Part shown: piece by piece, positions 23,164-37,966 of the stretch
Position numbering within the stretch: position 1 is the stretch's first letter
Layout: every line of letters starts with the position of its first letter
Source of the DNA: Stramonita haemastoma
Lineage: Eukaryota; Mollusca; Gastropoda; Neogastropoda; Muricidae
Direction: 5' to 3'
Length of the DNA stretch: 64,000 nucleotides
NCBI GenBank assembly: GCA_030674155.1
Contig: CM060318.1
Coordinates: forward strand, 68,319,697-68,383,696
Notes under the pieces: model-generated
Told to the model about the DNA's origin: nothing
Database searches by the model: none
The model's input: only the letters and a program-made list of their open reading frames with translations
Program-made: the position numbers and the translations under genes

Positions 23164-23835
23164 GAAGTGTCTCAGCAAATCTGGCATTGGTGTGAAAGCA
23201 AGAACATAAGGCTCAATGCTGCCCACATCACTGGGGTTGATAATATTGAAGTTGACAGTCTGTATGGACAGAGCCACATTGACACAGAAAGGGAACTTGA
23301 TTCAGTGCTACTTTTGAGGCTATAAATATTCTAGATATAAACCTGACATTTCATCGTTTGCTTTTTGATTAAATTTCAGTTTTCCAGATATGTCTTTCTT
23401 GCCTGACCCAGGAGCAATGTGCAATTGACACATTAAGCATGTATTGGATATTGAGACTGTTTATTGCTTTCCCTCTTTCAGCATTCTATTCTGTGTCTGG
23501 CAAAGTTAAAGAATGACCAAACGAGAGGTTTTAGTAACACCAGCCTGAAAAAGCAGCCCTTTTAGCCAGCACTGATGAGAATTCTCACAGCCAGGCTTGT
23601 CCTCTTGTCAACCAGAAACACTCTACTGACACAACCAAGTCAAAAGGAGATGAATCACCTTCTGAGGAAAAGCTTGACTCTGTTAGTCTGCAAAGTGTCA
23701 TGGATAGATTCAGAGCACAAGGTCTTTCTGAGGAGACTACCAGTATTCTCATGTCCTCATGATGACCCGCAACAAAACAGTTGTGTGATGTGTACATACT
23801 AAAGTGGGAGAGGTAGCATGTAAGCATTAAGTGGG

Positions 23836-25190
23836 TTCACTTTCACCACATCTAGCCACAGCTATACATTTTCCGGCATCTCTTTTGAAAGAGGGATATT
23901 CGTATTGCATATCAAGATCTTCTCCATCTTGTAAGACAAACTCACGATTGCTATAAAATTGTGACATTTTGTCTTACTCTCCCATTCACTTCTGCTTGAC
24001 TTTTGTTTCCTTTTGAGCCAGGCTCTTAACAGATGCACCAAGCTTTCAAACTTCTTTTTCCATTTATCATCTTGTTTGGACAACTTCTTGCAATCTCCCC
24101 TTTATCTTATCTTCTAAGTTAGGGTCTTGCTCCAAAACACAAACAGTAGCGTCACCCTCCTATGAGCTCATGGTTCCGGGCCTGGTTCTGGCACCAGGCT
24201 GAAAACAGGTGGTTTTCTTTTATTTGTTGTTCTGAATAGAGACACAGAACCTGGCTGAAGTAAAGTCACTGATATGATAGCACTCAGCCTTGTTATATTA
24301 ACAATGAAAAATATAACCAAAAAACAACACATATTATGGAATGAACTGACCTGGTAAAATGATGATAACTGATGGGTGGCTAAGCACGTGTCTCTACTCT
24401 GGCATCATGCAAGCATCACATGTGCGTGCATCTCATCGCTCATGTGATTGAATGACTCATCACTCAACAATGGTTGATGTATGTTTTATATAGAATACAC
24501 AGAAATAGGAAATAGAGTGGTTGATGTGGTGATAAGATTTTGTACAGGATAGGCATGTTTTGTGAGCATTTTATCGCTTTTTTCTTTGGTTCTCTTTTTG
24601 TCTATTTTTCTTGATTATTTTGTAACTGAGCAGAATTTAATTGGTACTTTATCAAAATAATTTAAAACTTTATCATTAAACTACTCCACTCTTAATTCTC
24701 TTGAGGCAAAGTCTAAACGTCATCACCAACTGATGGTGGCATCCTATGTTTGTTCCTGGAAAGTAATAACCTCTCTGCACCAGCCAACCCAGATTCATTT
24801 TGTTGCATCCTCCGGGTCAGAAGTCCATAAGGAATCTATCCATTTTAAGCCCATAAAATGGAAGTCGTTTGAATCCAGGTTTTATATCCATACAGCTGCA
24901 CTGCATGAACACATTTTCGGAAGAGTTAAATGTCTAAATTCAATAGTAACTATACTCATATTACATTTTTGCTCGAGAAAACAATGTAATACTGAGCCTA
25001 AAGCCATCCTTATTACCTTCAGTTAAAAGAACATAATTATGTCAAGGTAGTATTTCAATACATAACTTCCTGTTTCCTCGTCTACAAATTAAACATTATA
25101 CCTTGGTGGATCATTTTTGTGAGTAATAAATCAGAATATACAGGAACAAGTGTTCCATGAGTATGTTTATCTCTCTACTTCACCAAAACA
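23836..25190. other. No gene recognised; downstream flank of the host gene
   Basis: Only short open frames, none with recognisable motifs. This lies just beyond the presumed polyadenylation sites of the minus-strand gene. Confidence 0.45.
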
Positions 25191-25197
25191 TGATAAG

Positions 25198-25258
25198 TTT
25201 ATTCATGAAATTATGCTAGACCAAACTGTTCATACTCTCCTTTTAATTTGCATTTATT
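25198..25258 (-). terminator. Candidate polyadenylation signals of the glycosyltransferase gene
   Basis: AATAAA on the minus strand occurs at 25253-25258 and 25198-25203, about 100 and 155 bases after the stop codon. No transcript evidence is available. Confidence 0.5.
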
Positions 25259-25358
25259 ACTATTTTCGAGCCTTTGACATATTTCCCCTGTGTAATTCTA
25301 GTGCACACAACTTTGATACTCCAAGGGATGACAAGTTATGTGAACAAATACATTTTTT

Positions 25359-25598
25359 TTATAATAAGTCATGTCTTCCACTTTTCTTTAAAATGAATCT
25401 TCCAATTTCAGCAAACATGCCGTTTTTCTCTTTTACTTCTTTAAGTGATGACATGAAAGGCTGTGGTTTTGGCTGAGTGGTATGGATGGATCGCACGTCC
25501 CACCAGTGGAAAGGAACCGTAGGCCCCCCCTCATTTGGCCTCCTTCGCACATACGACTTTTCCCAAGTTGGGTGACATTTCCCTTCGTGGCATATCAC
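25359..25598 (-). CDS. Exon 6: C-terminal part of glycosyltransferase domain 2, with stop
   Basis: The acceptor is ctgtttcag|gtgatatgc, and the frame runs 79 codons to TAA (25361-25359). It begins VICHEGKCHPTW and continues with VPFHWWDVRSIHTTQPKPQ and a helix containing NGMFAEIGRFIL. In DXD-family glycosyltransferases the corresponding C-terminal region carries an HxxH-like, W-rich acceptor-side segment. It joins in phase 0 to exon 5 (...VDNRLM|VICHE). Intron 5 (25599-33743) is 8.1 kb and holds CR1-like and other LINEs, SINE-1 and microsatellites. The reading is continuous, with no stops or shifts. Confidence 0.85.
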   Translation of the reverse strand: MICHEGKCHPTWEKSYVRRRPNEGGPTVPFHWWDVRSIHTTQPKPQPFMSSLKEVKEKNGMFAEIGRFILKKSGRHDLL

Positions 25599-25604
25599 CT
25601 GAAA

Positions 25605-26235
25605 CAGTATTTGAAAAACAAATCAACGAGGAAATATGTCAGGTAAGAGAGTAGAAACACTTCAATATAGAATTGGTTTTGTTCAGGTGAAATCAGTGAA
25701 AGTTACAATAGATCAAAAGGTTAATGGAAACTTTCTTGATATGGGAAACTTCTTTGACATAAGTCAAAACAACACTAAGAACAACATAAAATCAGTGCAG
25801 ACAAACTTTAATGGTCACGTCTTTAATGACTTATGTGAGACACGTTTTTAGCTGCCTTGTTCTCTGTGACAAACAAATCCCATACAGCTGGCCCAAGTCT
25901 ACTGACAGCACACAAGCCCATCCAGGCTTGTTCCATCATACATCTAGAAACACAGCTATCAGTGAAATATCAGCTATGAGTCTTTAGATATCAAGCTGCC
26001 ATTAGGTTACTGCCCTAGAGGGGAACATCTGCTGTTGCCGAATTATTTCACTGATGGTGTTTAGTACTGCCTGCCTGTCCTGGTTCAGCATATCAGTGAC
26101 ACCACACAGTAAGTCTCCAATGAAAACATGGCAGATAGGTATCAAGCAAAACTTTTTGAAAATATGCATGAAAATTAAAGAGTTCTTTCCAGAAAGAGAC
26201 TAATCATATAGTTCACATCTACACTTTACTTGCAG
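25605..26235. other. Intron 5 sequence without recognised element
   Basis: AT-rich, with no motif seen. Confidence 0.4.
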
Positions 26236-26245
26236 TTAGATTACC

Positions 26246-26444
<199 letters not shown>

Positions 26445-26499
26445 ATTTTTTCTCATCTATGCGAATACTTGTCCCAAAAAGTACACCAGTTGACTAAAG

Positions 26500-27005
26500 T
26501 TAACACTTTCTTAACTTTCATTCAAGGAAATTATTCTTTTAAGCTTATATACAGTCCTCAATAGATTATGCTTCAACCCTGTGGGATTGTGCCAATACAA
26601 ATACCATGAAACCGTTATAAAGTCTGTATAAACGTGCTCTTAAACTGGTCCTTCTGAAGAAAACAACTTTGCTATAAGTTAAATAATTATTCTTCTCCTA
26701 CACCAAAGACTAAAGCATAACAAAGGCATCATGAAGTTTAAGATAACGGCAGGAACTGTCCCCACATCCTTATAAGATCAGTTCCCAATGAGTCATTACA
26801 GAAATACAGAAAGCCAAGAGTCCCAGTCCCAAGAATAGACTTGTTCAAATCTAGTCTACTGCACTCAGGCCCTGTGATGTCAAACTACCTTCCTGATTCA
26901 ATTAAACAACACCAATCATTAACAACCTTCAAAAAGCAACTTCTAATCCACTTAATGCAAAAAAAAGAACCACTCTTCATCCTGTTGGAAACTATATTTT
27001 CCCTT
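26500..27005 (+). mobile_element. CR1-like LINE, C-terminal fragment
   Basis: Broken frames carry the ORF2 C-terminal sequence: SSIDYASTLWDCANTNT-like, LYKRALKLVLLKKT-like, then VMSNYLPDSIKQHQSLTTFKK at 26876-26940. This is the region that follows the RT in LINE-A, LINE-E and LINE-F. It is antisense to the host gene, in intron 5. Confidence 0.75.
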
Positions 27006-27127
27006 ACTAAAAGCCACATACTCACCCCCCCCCCCCCTTTTCACTCTCTCTCCCCTCTCCCTCCCTCCGCCTCCTCTCCCCCCTCTCTCTCCCCCCTCTC
27101 TCTATCTCTACCTCTGTGTGTGTGTGT

Positions 27128-27181
<54 letters not shown>
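27006..27181 (+). repeat. C-rich/CT tract followed by (GT)n
   Basis: A polycytosine run and CT-rich sequence to about 27114, then GT repeats to 27180. Confidence 0.93.
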
Positions 27182-27186
<5 letters not shown>

Positions 27187-27691
27187 GCAACACTGTACAC
27201 AAGATGTGAAAGGGGACAGCCAGTCTGAGAATCAAGGTGTAGCTGCTGATAGTACATCAAGAGATGATGCTACATTGTCAAGTGAGAACTGTAGGATAGT
27301 CATGAGATCTTTGCAGTCATTAATGAACACAATAGACAGGTTTGATATTAAATTCCAGTCACATGAGAAAGAAACAGGCCAGGAAAGAGATCTTCCCGAA
27401 ACCTTCTCTGGAGACCAGCCACCAGTGCACCACATCAGTAGTGAGGCCCTGTGCCCACACCTGGTGTATCTCTCCTTGCTGCAGAAATGGGGACCATTCT
27501 GTGACTACCATTGGTATCCACAGAACTGTGGAATTGCATCAAACAGTACCGTTTTGGAATCCATTCGTGAAGACACTGTACTTTGCTATTGTATAACGTT
27601 GGATGTTGATTTGTATTTCCGATTTTTGGTCCCTCCCCCATCCTCCCATGTGTATGGGTTGAAAACCTAACACATTAAAACGTGTCATTGT

Positions 27692-27695
<4 letters not shown>

Positions 27696-27765
<70 letters not shown>
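27696..27765 (+). repeat. (CT)n microsatellite, left of SINE-1
   Basis: Pure CT tract abutting the SINE-1 head. The 27182-27695 stretch before it holds open frames with no motif that I recognise. Confidence 0.95.
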
Positions 27766-28196
<431 letters not shown>

Positions 28197-28307
28197 GGAT
28201 AGATTCCTCTTGTGTTCTGTTATATTATGACTTTATTTAAAATTTAAGACATATATTTTCCTTAAAATGAAGCCGATTGATGTGTGTTTGAACCTGTAAA
28301 TGTGTGC

Positions 28308-28331
28308 ATGTGCGTGTGCGTGTGCGCGCGC

Positions 28332-28386
<55 letters not shown>

Positions 28387-28412
28387 GTGTGTGTGTGTGT
28401 GTGTTTGCGTGC
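28308..28412 (+). repeat. (GC)n then (GT)n alternating tract
   Basis: gtgcgtgtgcg leads into about 22 bases of GC, then GT repeats. This is strictly alternating purine/pyrimidine, a possible Z-DNA former. Confidence 0.93.
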
Positions 28413-28860
28413 GTAAATCATTATGAAACTTATAAAAAATGTTAAGCATTTTTTTTAAATCTGGGATATCTGGTTATGTAATTTGCTATTGGTAGTACTC
28501 CCCCCCCCCCTTCACAATAATGAGGATATTGTTTAAATTTGTTCCTTTCTTTTACCAAAATGTTTTAGACATATATGACTTTTTTTGTTGATAGATGGTG
28601 GTGGAATGATGTTTTCAATTACTTAACACGTTATGTTTTCCTATTTGCTTCTTATTAGCATCTTTTTTTTTATCACAATCATCATTAATTGCTTCCTTTT
28701 TTTTAGTTCTCTGAGTGTGTACATTTTTGCTATTTTCATTACAGTCTCTCTGTCCTTATTTCTTGTTTGTTGTTTGCTCCTGGTCGTTGTCACTAGTGTT
28801 TGGTATTTATTATTGTTGTTGTTGTTTAGTTACAGTATTTTTTATCTTGATCTTATCCCG
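28413..28860. other. T-rich intronic sequence, nothing recognised
   Basis: Low-complexity T-rich and GTT repeats; no element borders seen. Confidence 0.4.
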
Positions 28861-28861
28861 A

Positions 28862-28942
28862 TAAGGTCGGGACTGTATGTAAAAAAGCACATGAGTGCTT
28901 ATCCATTATCATCGAAATAAAAGAATTTGACATGACATGACA
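28862..28942 (+). mobile_element. SINE-1 3' fragment
   Basis: The block gtaaaaaagcacatgagtgc is followed by ttatccattatcatcgaaat and a short (ACATG)n-like tail, then a CT tract. Confidence 0.8.
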
Positions 28943-28943
28943 C

Positions 28944-31940
<2,997 letters not shown>

Positions 31941-31944
31941 AAAC

Positions 31945-32215
31945 TGTTATGATTCGATGCGTAATTGATGTGCACGATTTCCACAATTTTCCCTAAACAT
32001 CATGTTTTTGTGATTTGGTTATGCTTGATACTAGAGTCATAATCATGATTTAGAATAACATGTGTTTTGCTTCTTTGATCAGTTATGAATCAAACCTTTT
32101 GTGCATTTTTTTTGCCAGTTATATGAATGAACCCTTTATTACATCCCAAGCCCATGAAATGTATTGTGGTCCATGGCCAATGTACATTAAATCATTTCAG
32201 TGTTCAGTGTTCAGC
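31945..32215. other. No element recognised
   Basis: AT-rich; may include the LINE-C 3' untranslated part. Confidence 0.35.

Positions 32216-32303
<88 letters not shown>
32216..32303 (+). repeat. (CT)n microsatellite
   Basis: CT tract of about 88 bases with one G. Confidence 0.95.
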
Positions 32304-32307
<4 letters not shown>

Positions 32308-33160
32308 TATGATAGCATTTATTTTCTACAGAATTTATCTATGTACAAATCTCCCATTGCTGCGAGTTCTTTACATGTGCTGCATGCACGTTTCAGATGG
32401 GACCGTAGTTTATCATTTCCTCCAAACGGCAGGTATCCTGAAGGTATCTTCAAGGTCAGGTGGACAGGAGAAAGGTTCAGCTTTGAGTCAATTCCAAGTC
32501 AGGATCTCTGGCTGTCTGGATGGGTGCGTTACTTACAGACCAGTGATCCACACCAGTCTTACACTCTGTGTCATGCGCCCCAAAACAAAACTTTTCCCTT
32601 GACAAACAACTGTGGCTTAATAGTTCCCCCTCAGTTCAAAGTGATAATTATTACCAAGTCAAAAACTGAAACAACAAGGAGACCTGTCTGACAAATTAAT
32701 AGAAGTCAAATGGAACTCTCATGCAGGACTTTGCATGAAAAACTTAAAAACTCGCATCTCCCTTGCAATCCCCATTTAAGTAACATGGACAGACGAAAAT
32801 GTGACAGGAAAGATAAAACATTTTATTTTTGGGGTGGGGGGGATGTACAAGGGTCTGTACAGAGGAGGGGGGGGGGGGAGGGGTAGGGGGGACCAGAATT
32901 CAGTAAATATTGGAATGTAATTGGCTGCCCAATAAAACAACATGACTATCTAGCTGCTTTGATACAAAGAGCTAGTGGTAGGGAAATACCAAAAGCAACG
33001 ACAGGAACTAAAATCTCAGTCCAGTTTCATCAAAGTATTATCTAAGTTTTGCCAAAGCAGAGGGATGTATTTTTTCCCAAAACACGTTTTTATGTTGGCG
33101 AACCCAAAATAGGGAAGGGACCAATTTTCAGCTAGGTGGTCTAGGGGAATAGATTTGATT
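32304..33160. other. Intron 5 sequence with one unassigned open frame
   Basis: A plus-strand open frame runs to 32691 after the CT tract. It has W/R/F-rich, protein-like composition but no motif I can name and no splice borders. A polyguanine tract lies at 32830-32890. No element ends were found. Confidence 0.35.
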
Positions 33161-33162
33161 TT

Positions 33163-33510
33163 TTTCTTTTTCTTTTATATCGAGGATAATGGAATAAGCA
33201 CTCTTGTGCTTTTTTACATCCAGTCCCCGTGTGTATGCAGTTTTGTAAATGTCATCTGTTCCCACCGGCACATGATGGCCTACTCTTACGAAAAGTGGAA
33301 CAGGATTTAACGTGCGCAAGATGTTTTGCATGCGTTCGCACACGGGGCCTCGGTTTAAAGTCTCATCTGAAGGACTTTTGGGGAGAGTGGAGTCAGCACT
33401 GATGTTAACTCCAGGAGAAAAATCTCCTCGACCGGACTCGAACCCGGGTCGTCAAATTGCCAGCGCAATGTTCTGACCACTAGGCTATTGAGGCCTCCTC
33501 CACTTGGTAA
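33163..33510 (-). mobile_element. SINE-1, full length
   Basis: The 3' end is at 33163 (tatatcgaggataatgg inverted), and the stem AAGCACAAGAGTGCTT inverted lies near 33197-33212. The B-box-like GGGTTCGAGTCCGG inverted is near 33430-33450, and the head ends near 33505. Confidence 0.9.
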
Positions 33511-33531
33511 CCCTGCTCAATTCTGATTAAC

Positions 33532-33592
33532 TTCAGCTTGGGGAAAGCAAGTGCTCTGACCACTGAGCTATCCCGTCCCCACGAGCTATTCC
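33532..33592 (-). mobile_element. Second SINE-1 head abutting the full copy
   Basis: The minus strand reads ggggacgggatagctcagtgg then tcagagcacttgc, the tRNA-like head only. It lies about 25 bp upstream (in element orientation) of the full SINE-1. Confidence 0.65.
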
Positions 33593-33743
33593 TCCCACAG
33601 AGGGCTATGAAGGCTAGGCAACAATATAGAGGAGCCACACAGAGATATCTTACCTTTTTTCATCGGAATCTAACTGAACATCACTCTTAAGGAATCCAGA
33701 ATACTACAGTAGTACATGAAGATGGAGTATTTAAAATACTAAC

Positions 33744-34053
33744 CATCAGTCGATTGTCCACGTACATGAGATGAGGATACAGCTCGTAGGTCCGATACGA
33801 CATCTCCAGGGAGTTATATCCCCAGCTGTGGTCCCGAAAATCTTTGTGAGTTTGCAGGTAGTAATATAACCACCGGGCCCCAGGTCTGACCAGCATGACT
33901 CCTAGATTGAAGGTTGTGGGAAATTCTCTGTTCTGTGTAAGCCAGTCATTGCAAACCACAAGTGGATTGGACAGCAGAGAGTCTGGCACGTAAGATGTCC
34001 AGACCACATCAAAGTCTTGGTATGCTCCTCCATATTTGTACATTACCTGGTAC
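33744..34053 (-). CDS. Exon 5: catalytic DXD segment of glycosyltransferase domain 2
   Basis: The acceptor is tgtccacag|gtaccag and the donor is cgactgatg|gttagt. The 310 nt start with the last base of a split Arg codon, then YQVMYKYGGAYQDFDVVW. GGAYQDFD is the DXD-family signature: the acidic pair (about residues 404 and 406) would bind divalent metal and the nucleotide-sugar phosphates. FNLGVMLVRPGARWLYYYL and a W-rich helix follow. The exon is fully open. Intron 4 (34054-37966) contains a (CT)n tract, LINE-B pieces, SINE-1 copies and (CATA)n. Confidence 0.88.
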
Positions 34054-34176
34054 CTGTGGACATAGAGTATGTCAGCAACCTGTCCAATGTCTAAAGTCAC
34101 TCCAGTAATTTGCAAACGTGTTATGATGCATCATTCAGAGTCTGTAGTGATTAACCAAGTAGTTGAGAATACCACA

Positions 34177-34182
<6 letters not shown>

Positions 34183-34273
<91 letters not shown>
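34183..34273 (+). repeat. (CT)n microsatellite
   Basis: CT tract of about 90 bases. It borders the shorter of two near-identical LINE-B segments. Confidence 0.95.
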
Positions 34274-34274
34274 G

Positions 34275-34461
34275 GGTTTGTTGCATAGTTGTAGGAATTT
34301 AGGTGTGACCCAAGGATTTTTGACAGGTCAATGTTTGCCAAGAAGTTCGCTTGCTGTTTCAGTCACTGGTGTGCTGAAACTATCCATCAAGGTATCTATA
34401 ACTGTATCATCTGAGTCTATCAGAGTAAGTGCTGCGAACTTCCCACCTATCCTTGCCTGGA
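34275..34461 (-). mobile_element. LINE-B segment, duplicate of 35028-35213
   Basis: About 185 bp are nearly identical to 35028-35213, with three or four differences seen by eye. They encode the LINE-B linker (GGKFAALTLIDSDD-like). The segment starts at a CT tract and stops at a SINE-1 piece. Confidence 0.9.
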
Positions 34462-34573
34462 AAACAGATGACACTTACAAAACTGCATACACACGGGGAC
34501 TGGATGTAAAAAAGCACAAGAGTGCTTATTCCATTATCCTAGATATAAAAGAATAAATCAAATCAAATCAAAT
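34462..34573 (+). mobile_element. SINE-1 3' fragment with (ATCAA)n tail
   Basis: Contains acacggggactggatg, the stem AAGCACAAGAGTGCTT, and gatataaaagaataaatcaa with a repeated tail. Confidence 0.88.
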
Positions 34574-34584
34574 CTCTCTCTCTA

Positions 34585-36340
34585 TCTATCTGGAATGTTG
34601 TCACCCCTTGCCGACCTTCCCTGTTTTCAGTGATCTCACTGCTGTTTCAACTTCTTCTCACAGAATAGGTTGACTGTTTGCATCTGTGCTTGTGGGGACA
34701 TTGAGGATTTCTGAATCTCCTGTGGTTTTACAGGTCGAAGCAGTATTCTGTCCATCTGTTCAGAATATCTTGGTCATCAGTGAGGTACTTCCCATTTTTG
34801 TCTTGGATTGTTGAGCTTCTTCCCTGTTTTGTGCCAGTCACGTGTTTCACCAGTTGATATGCTTTCTTGCTGTTGTTTTTCTAGATGTTTTCTTCAATGT
34901 TCTGGCACTGTTCACCAATCCTTTTCTCGTTTGCTTCTGTCGTGGACTTCCTTATTCTTTTATTGAGTGTCCCATATTGTTCTGCTCTTTCTTCTTTTTC
35001 ATTTTTCTTTTTCTTTAACTCTCTCCGTTTGTTGCATAGTTGTAGGAATTTAGGTGTGACCCAAGGATTTTTGACAGGTCAATTTGGCCAAGAAGTTCGC
35101 TTGCTGTTTCAGTCACTGGTGTGCTGAAACCATCCATCAAGGTATCTATAACTGTATCATCTGAGTCTATCAGAGTGAGTGCTGCGAACTTCCCACCTAT
35201 CCTTGCCTGGAAAATTGTCTGCTACCTCTGAATCCTTCAGCATCTCAACGTCAAACTTGATCCTGATGTTGTTCTGCTTGTGAGTGTTTTTGAGGCAGAG
35301 TCGGAATGTCATTATTACCAGATCATGGTCACTCCCTATGTCTGCTCCTGGAAAGCTTTGTGTCTGTGCAGTGTTTACACTAGACCTAAATCATCTCTTC
35401 ACCATGATATAATCTATTTGGTTGTGGTGTTCACCATTTGGGCTATGCCATATACATCTTCTGGAATTTTTTTTATGAGGGCCAAGTGTATTCACTGCCT
35501 GGAGATTGCTGTTACTGGCAAACTCCAGGAGTCTCAAGCCTCTTTCATTTCTTGCTTTGTTGCAGTGTGTTCCACAAATTCCCTCCCAGTCTTTGTAGGC
35601 ATCTACTCCTATCTTGGCATTCCAGTCACCTTGTTCAACAAGGATGTCTTTCTTGGGAATTTGATCTAGAACTACTTGTAGTTGGTCATAGAATTCTTCT
35701 ATGGCTTCATCCGTGCAGTCTGACGTAGGGGAGTATGCCTGTACTACTGTGATGTTGAAGGGATTGCTCTAAAGCGGATGGTAATAAATCTGATGGACAC
35801 TGGCTGACAGCTTATGACAGTGTTCACGATGTCCTTGTGAATGAAGAACTCACACCGTGTTCATGCTTATCCTGTTTTCAAGTGAAGTATATTTAATTAT
35901 TTTTGTGGTCTTCCTGGGTCGTTGTTTCTCCCATGTTTTTTCGCCTTACTTCATAGAGCCCAAGGATGTGCCATTGGTATCTGGCCATCTCATGTTTTAT
36001 TTCTTCCACTTTGCCTGTGGCTCTTAGTGTTCGTACACCCAAAGAACCAATGGTGATGTAGTTTCTGGCACAGATCTTGCTGCGTTGCACACCAGTAGCA
36101 TAATTTCTACCTCTGTCCTGATTTGCAACAGAAGGCATGGTCCTTGGTTACCTGGGCGACGACCAATCCGGTATGCAGATTCCGTTTGTTTTCTTCATGG
36201 GTGTGTCTTGGGCAAATCAAACCTAGCAGAGCCCATCCCTCTCCAAGTCGGGATTTTTTTGGTTGGGTTTACTCCCCACATGTGGCAGGTAGTGCAAGGT
36301 TACATGTTACCAATAGCTGAGGAAGCTTCTGACCTGTCTA
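34585..36340 (-). mobile_element. RTE-like LINE-B copy 1: 5' half only
   Basis: From the right on the minus strand there is a 5' untranslated part (36140-36340), then the endonuclease start SLGVRTLRATGKVEEIKHEM and RYQWHILGLYEVRRKN (36135-35900). Endonuclease body pieces (ERHEHGVGFLIHKD-like) and the linker (IGGKFAALTLIDSDD-like, QCQNIEENI-like, YQLVKHVTGTKQGRSST, LNRWTEYC) follow down to about 34600. The RT is absent. Many stops. The endonuclease start is the type found in the CFDP2-like/RTE group. Confidence 0.85.
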
Positions 36341-36355
36341 AATATATATGAATAT

Positions 36356-36451
36356 ACATACATACATACATACATACATACATACATACATACATACATA
36401 CATACATACATACATACATACATACATACATACATACATACATACATACAT
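36356..36451 (+). repeat. (CATA)n microsatellite
   Basis: About 24 CATA units at the 5' edge of LINE-B copy 1. Confidence 0.95.
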
Positions 36452-36534
36452 GATATATATGGGCAGATGACAAAATTATCACAAAAAACAGCATGCACAC
36501 AAGTGTCGTGTTAAGACACCATCCCTGAAGAAAA

Positions 36535-36960
<426 letters not shown>

Positions 36961-37004
36961 GTGTGTGTGTTTATTTTATTTTATTTATTTATTTATTATT
37001 TTAA

Positions 37005-37330
37005 TTCTTTTATATCGAGGATAATGGGATAAGCACTCATGCGCTTTTTTCATCCAGTCCCCGTGTGTATGCAGTTTGGTAAATCTTGTCATCTGTTCCC
37101 ACCGCACACAATGGCCTGCTCTTACGAAAAAGCGGAACAGGATTTAACGTGTGCGCAAGATGTTCTGCGTGCGTTCGCACACGGGGCCTCGGTTTACAGT
37201 CTTATCCGAAAGACTTTCTGGGAGAGTAGAGTCAGCACTGAACTCCAGAGGAAAAATCCCCTCCAACGGGAATCGAACTCGGGTCGTCAAATTGCCAGCG
37301 CAATGTTCTGACCACTAGGCTAACCCGTCC

Positions 37331-37334
<4 letters not shown>
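37005..37334 (-). mobile_element. SINE-1, full length
   Basis: A complete inverted copy. The 3' stem reads AAGCGCATGAGTGCTT, and the B-box-like GGGTTCGA variant lies near 37270. The head ends at 37334, next to GT repeats. Confidence 0.9.

Positions 37335-37394
<60 letters not shown>
37334..37394 (+). repeat. (GT)n microsatellite
   Basis: Pure GT tract at the SINE-1 5' end. Confidence 0.95.
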
Positions 37395-37398
<4 letters not shown>

Positions 37399-37544
37399 AC
37401 TTGTCTTTTTGCATTCTCGAACATATAAGCAAACCGATTTTGAAAGTGAGTACCGCGGCTGTGCGTGTATGTATCCTAACAAGATGACTTAATTGAATTC
37501 TCCTCTAACTCCTTGAATAGTTATTAGAACATTGCACTCATTTT

Positions 37545-37930
37545 TTTTCAGGCAGTGAATAGTGGGCCAGTTGACTGTGATAGAGCCAAACTTTTTCCAG
37601 GTGGCAGGGTGCATGGTAGAGAGCTCTGTGCAATTCATAACAATGGCCAGAGCTTGTTTGCCCTTCTAGGAAGTGTGGATTGAGTTTTAACATGTGTGCA
37701 GAATTTTCTTTGTGTGTTGCCACATGGATTTTGGTCTGTTGTTTCATCTGGATGACTTTCTGGGGAGTGGAGTCTGTGCCAATATTAACTTCATGGAAAC
37801 AAAGCCTGACCCAAACAGACACCTCAACAATCAGTTGACTCTGCAGTCTCAGCAGCTGTTAGGTCATGACTTAGTTGCTGTATCCACAGTGCTATTCTAC
37901 CACTCAACCCCCTGTCAAAATGAATGGCTT
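37545..37930 (-). mobile_element. Old, diverged SINE-1-like copy
   Basis: Sequence such as gttttaacatgtgtgcagaa, catctggatgactttctggg and gagtggagtctgtgcc follows the SINE-1 block order at much lower identity. This suggests an older subfamily. Confidence 0.55.
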
Positions 37931-37966
37931 TAGTTGTTATCAACACAGTGTACAGTGTTCACTCAC

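Larger units (their letters stand above)
20340..23835 (+). mobile_element. Decayed DIRS-like (tyrosine-recombinase) retrotransposon
   Basis: Gag-like sequence occurs at about 20540-20990 (LAKLFESRFELNLPDKKLRE, then VPRTNQEVFSVLKPFSRKTE). RT pieces follow at 21905-22260: VDLRDAYYIISVD, FIDDSLVVGETE, then ITYLGFQINS. An RNase H region with TDSSRTGWGVWF and HINSLKLLAAVFFGLKS lies at about 22580-22745. IWHWCESKNIRLNAAHITGVDN (22 residues with a small gap) is at 23173-23240, a LPDPGAM block at about 23400, and FRAQGLSEETTSILMSS, the linker ahead of the tyrosine recombinase, at about 23708-23760. There are many stops and frameshifts. The recombinase catalytic domain is missing and no terminal repeats were found. 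DIRS elements integrate by recombinase rather than by an integrase. Confidence 0.82.

Noticed and set aside
20340..23835. Initially considered an LTR (Gypsy-type) retrotransposon
   Set aside because: No LTRs or integrase were seen, and the order RT, RNase H, then a recombinase-linker block with FRAQGLSEETTS fits DIRS-like elements better.
32200..32691. Plus-strand frame of 163 codons beginning in a CT tract
   Set aside because: The first third is microsatellite. The rest resembles no family I know and lies antisense in intron 5.
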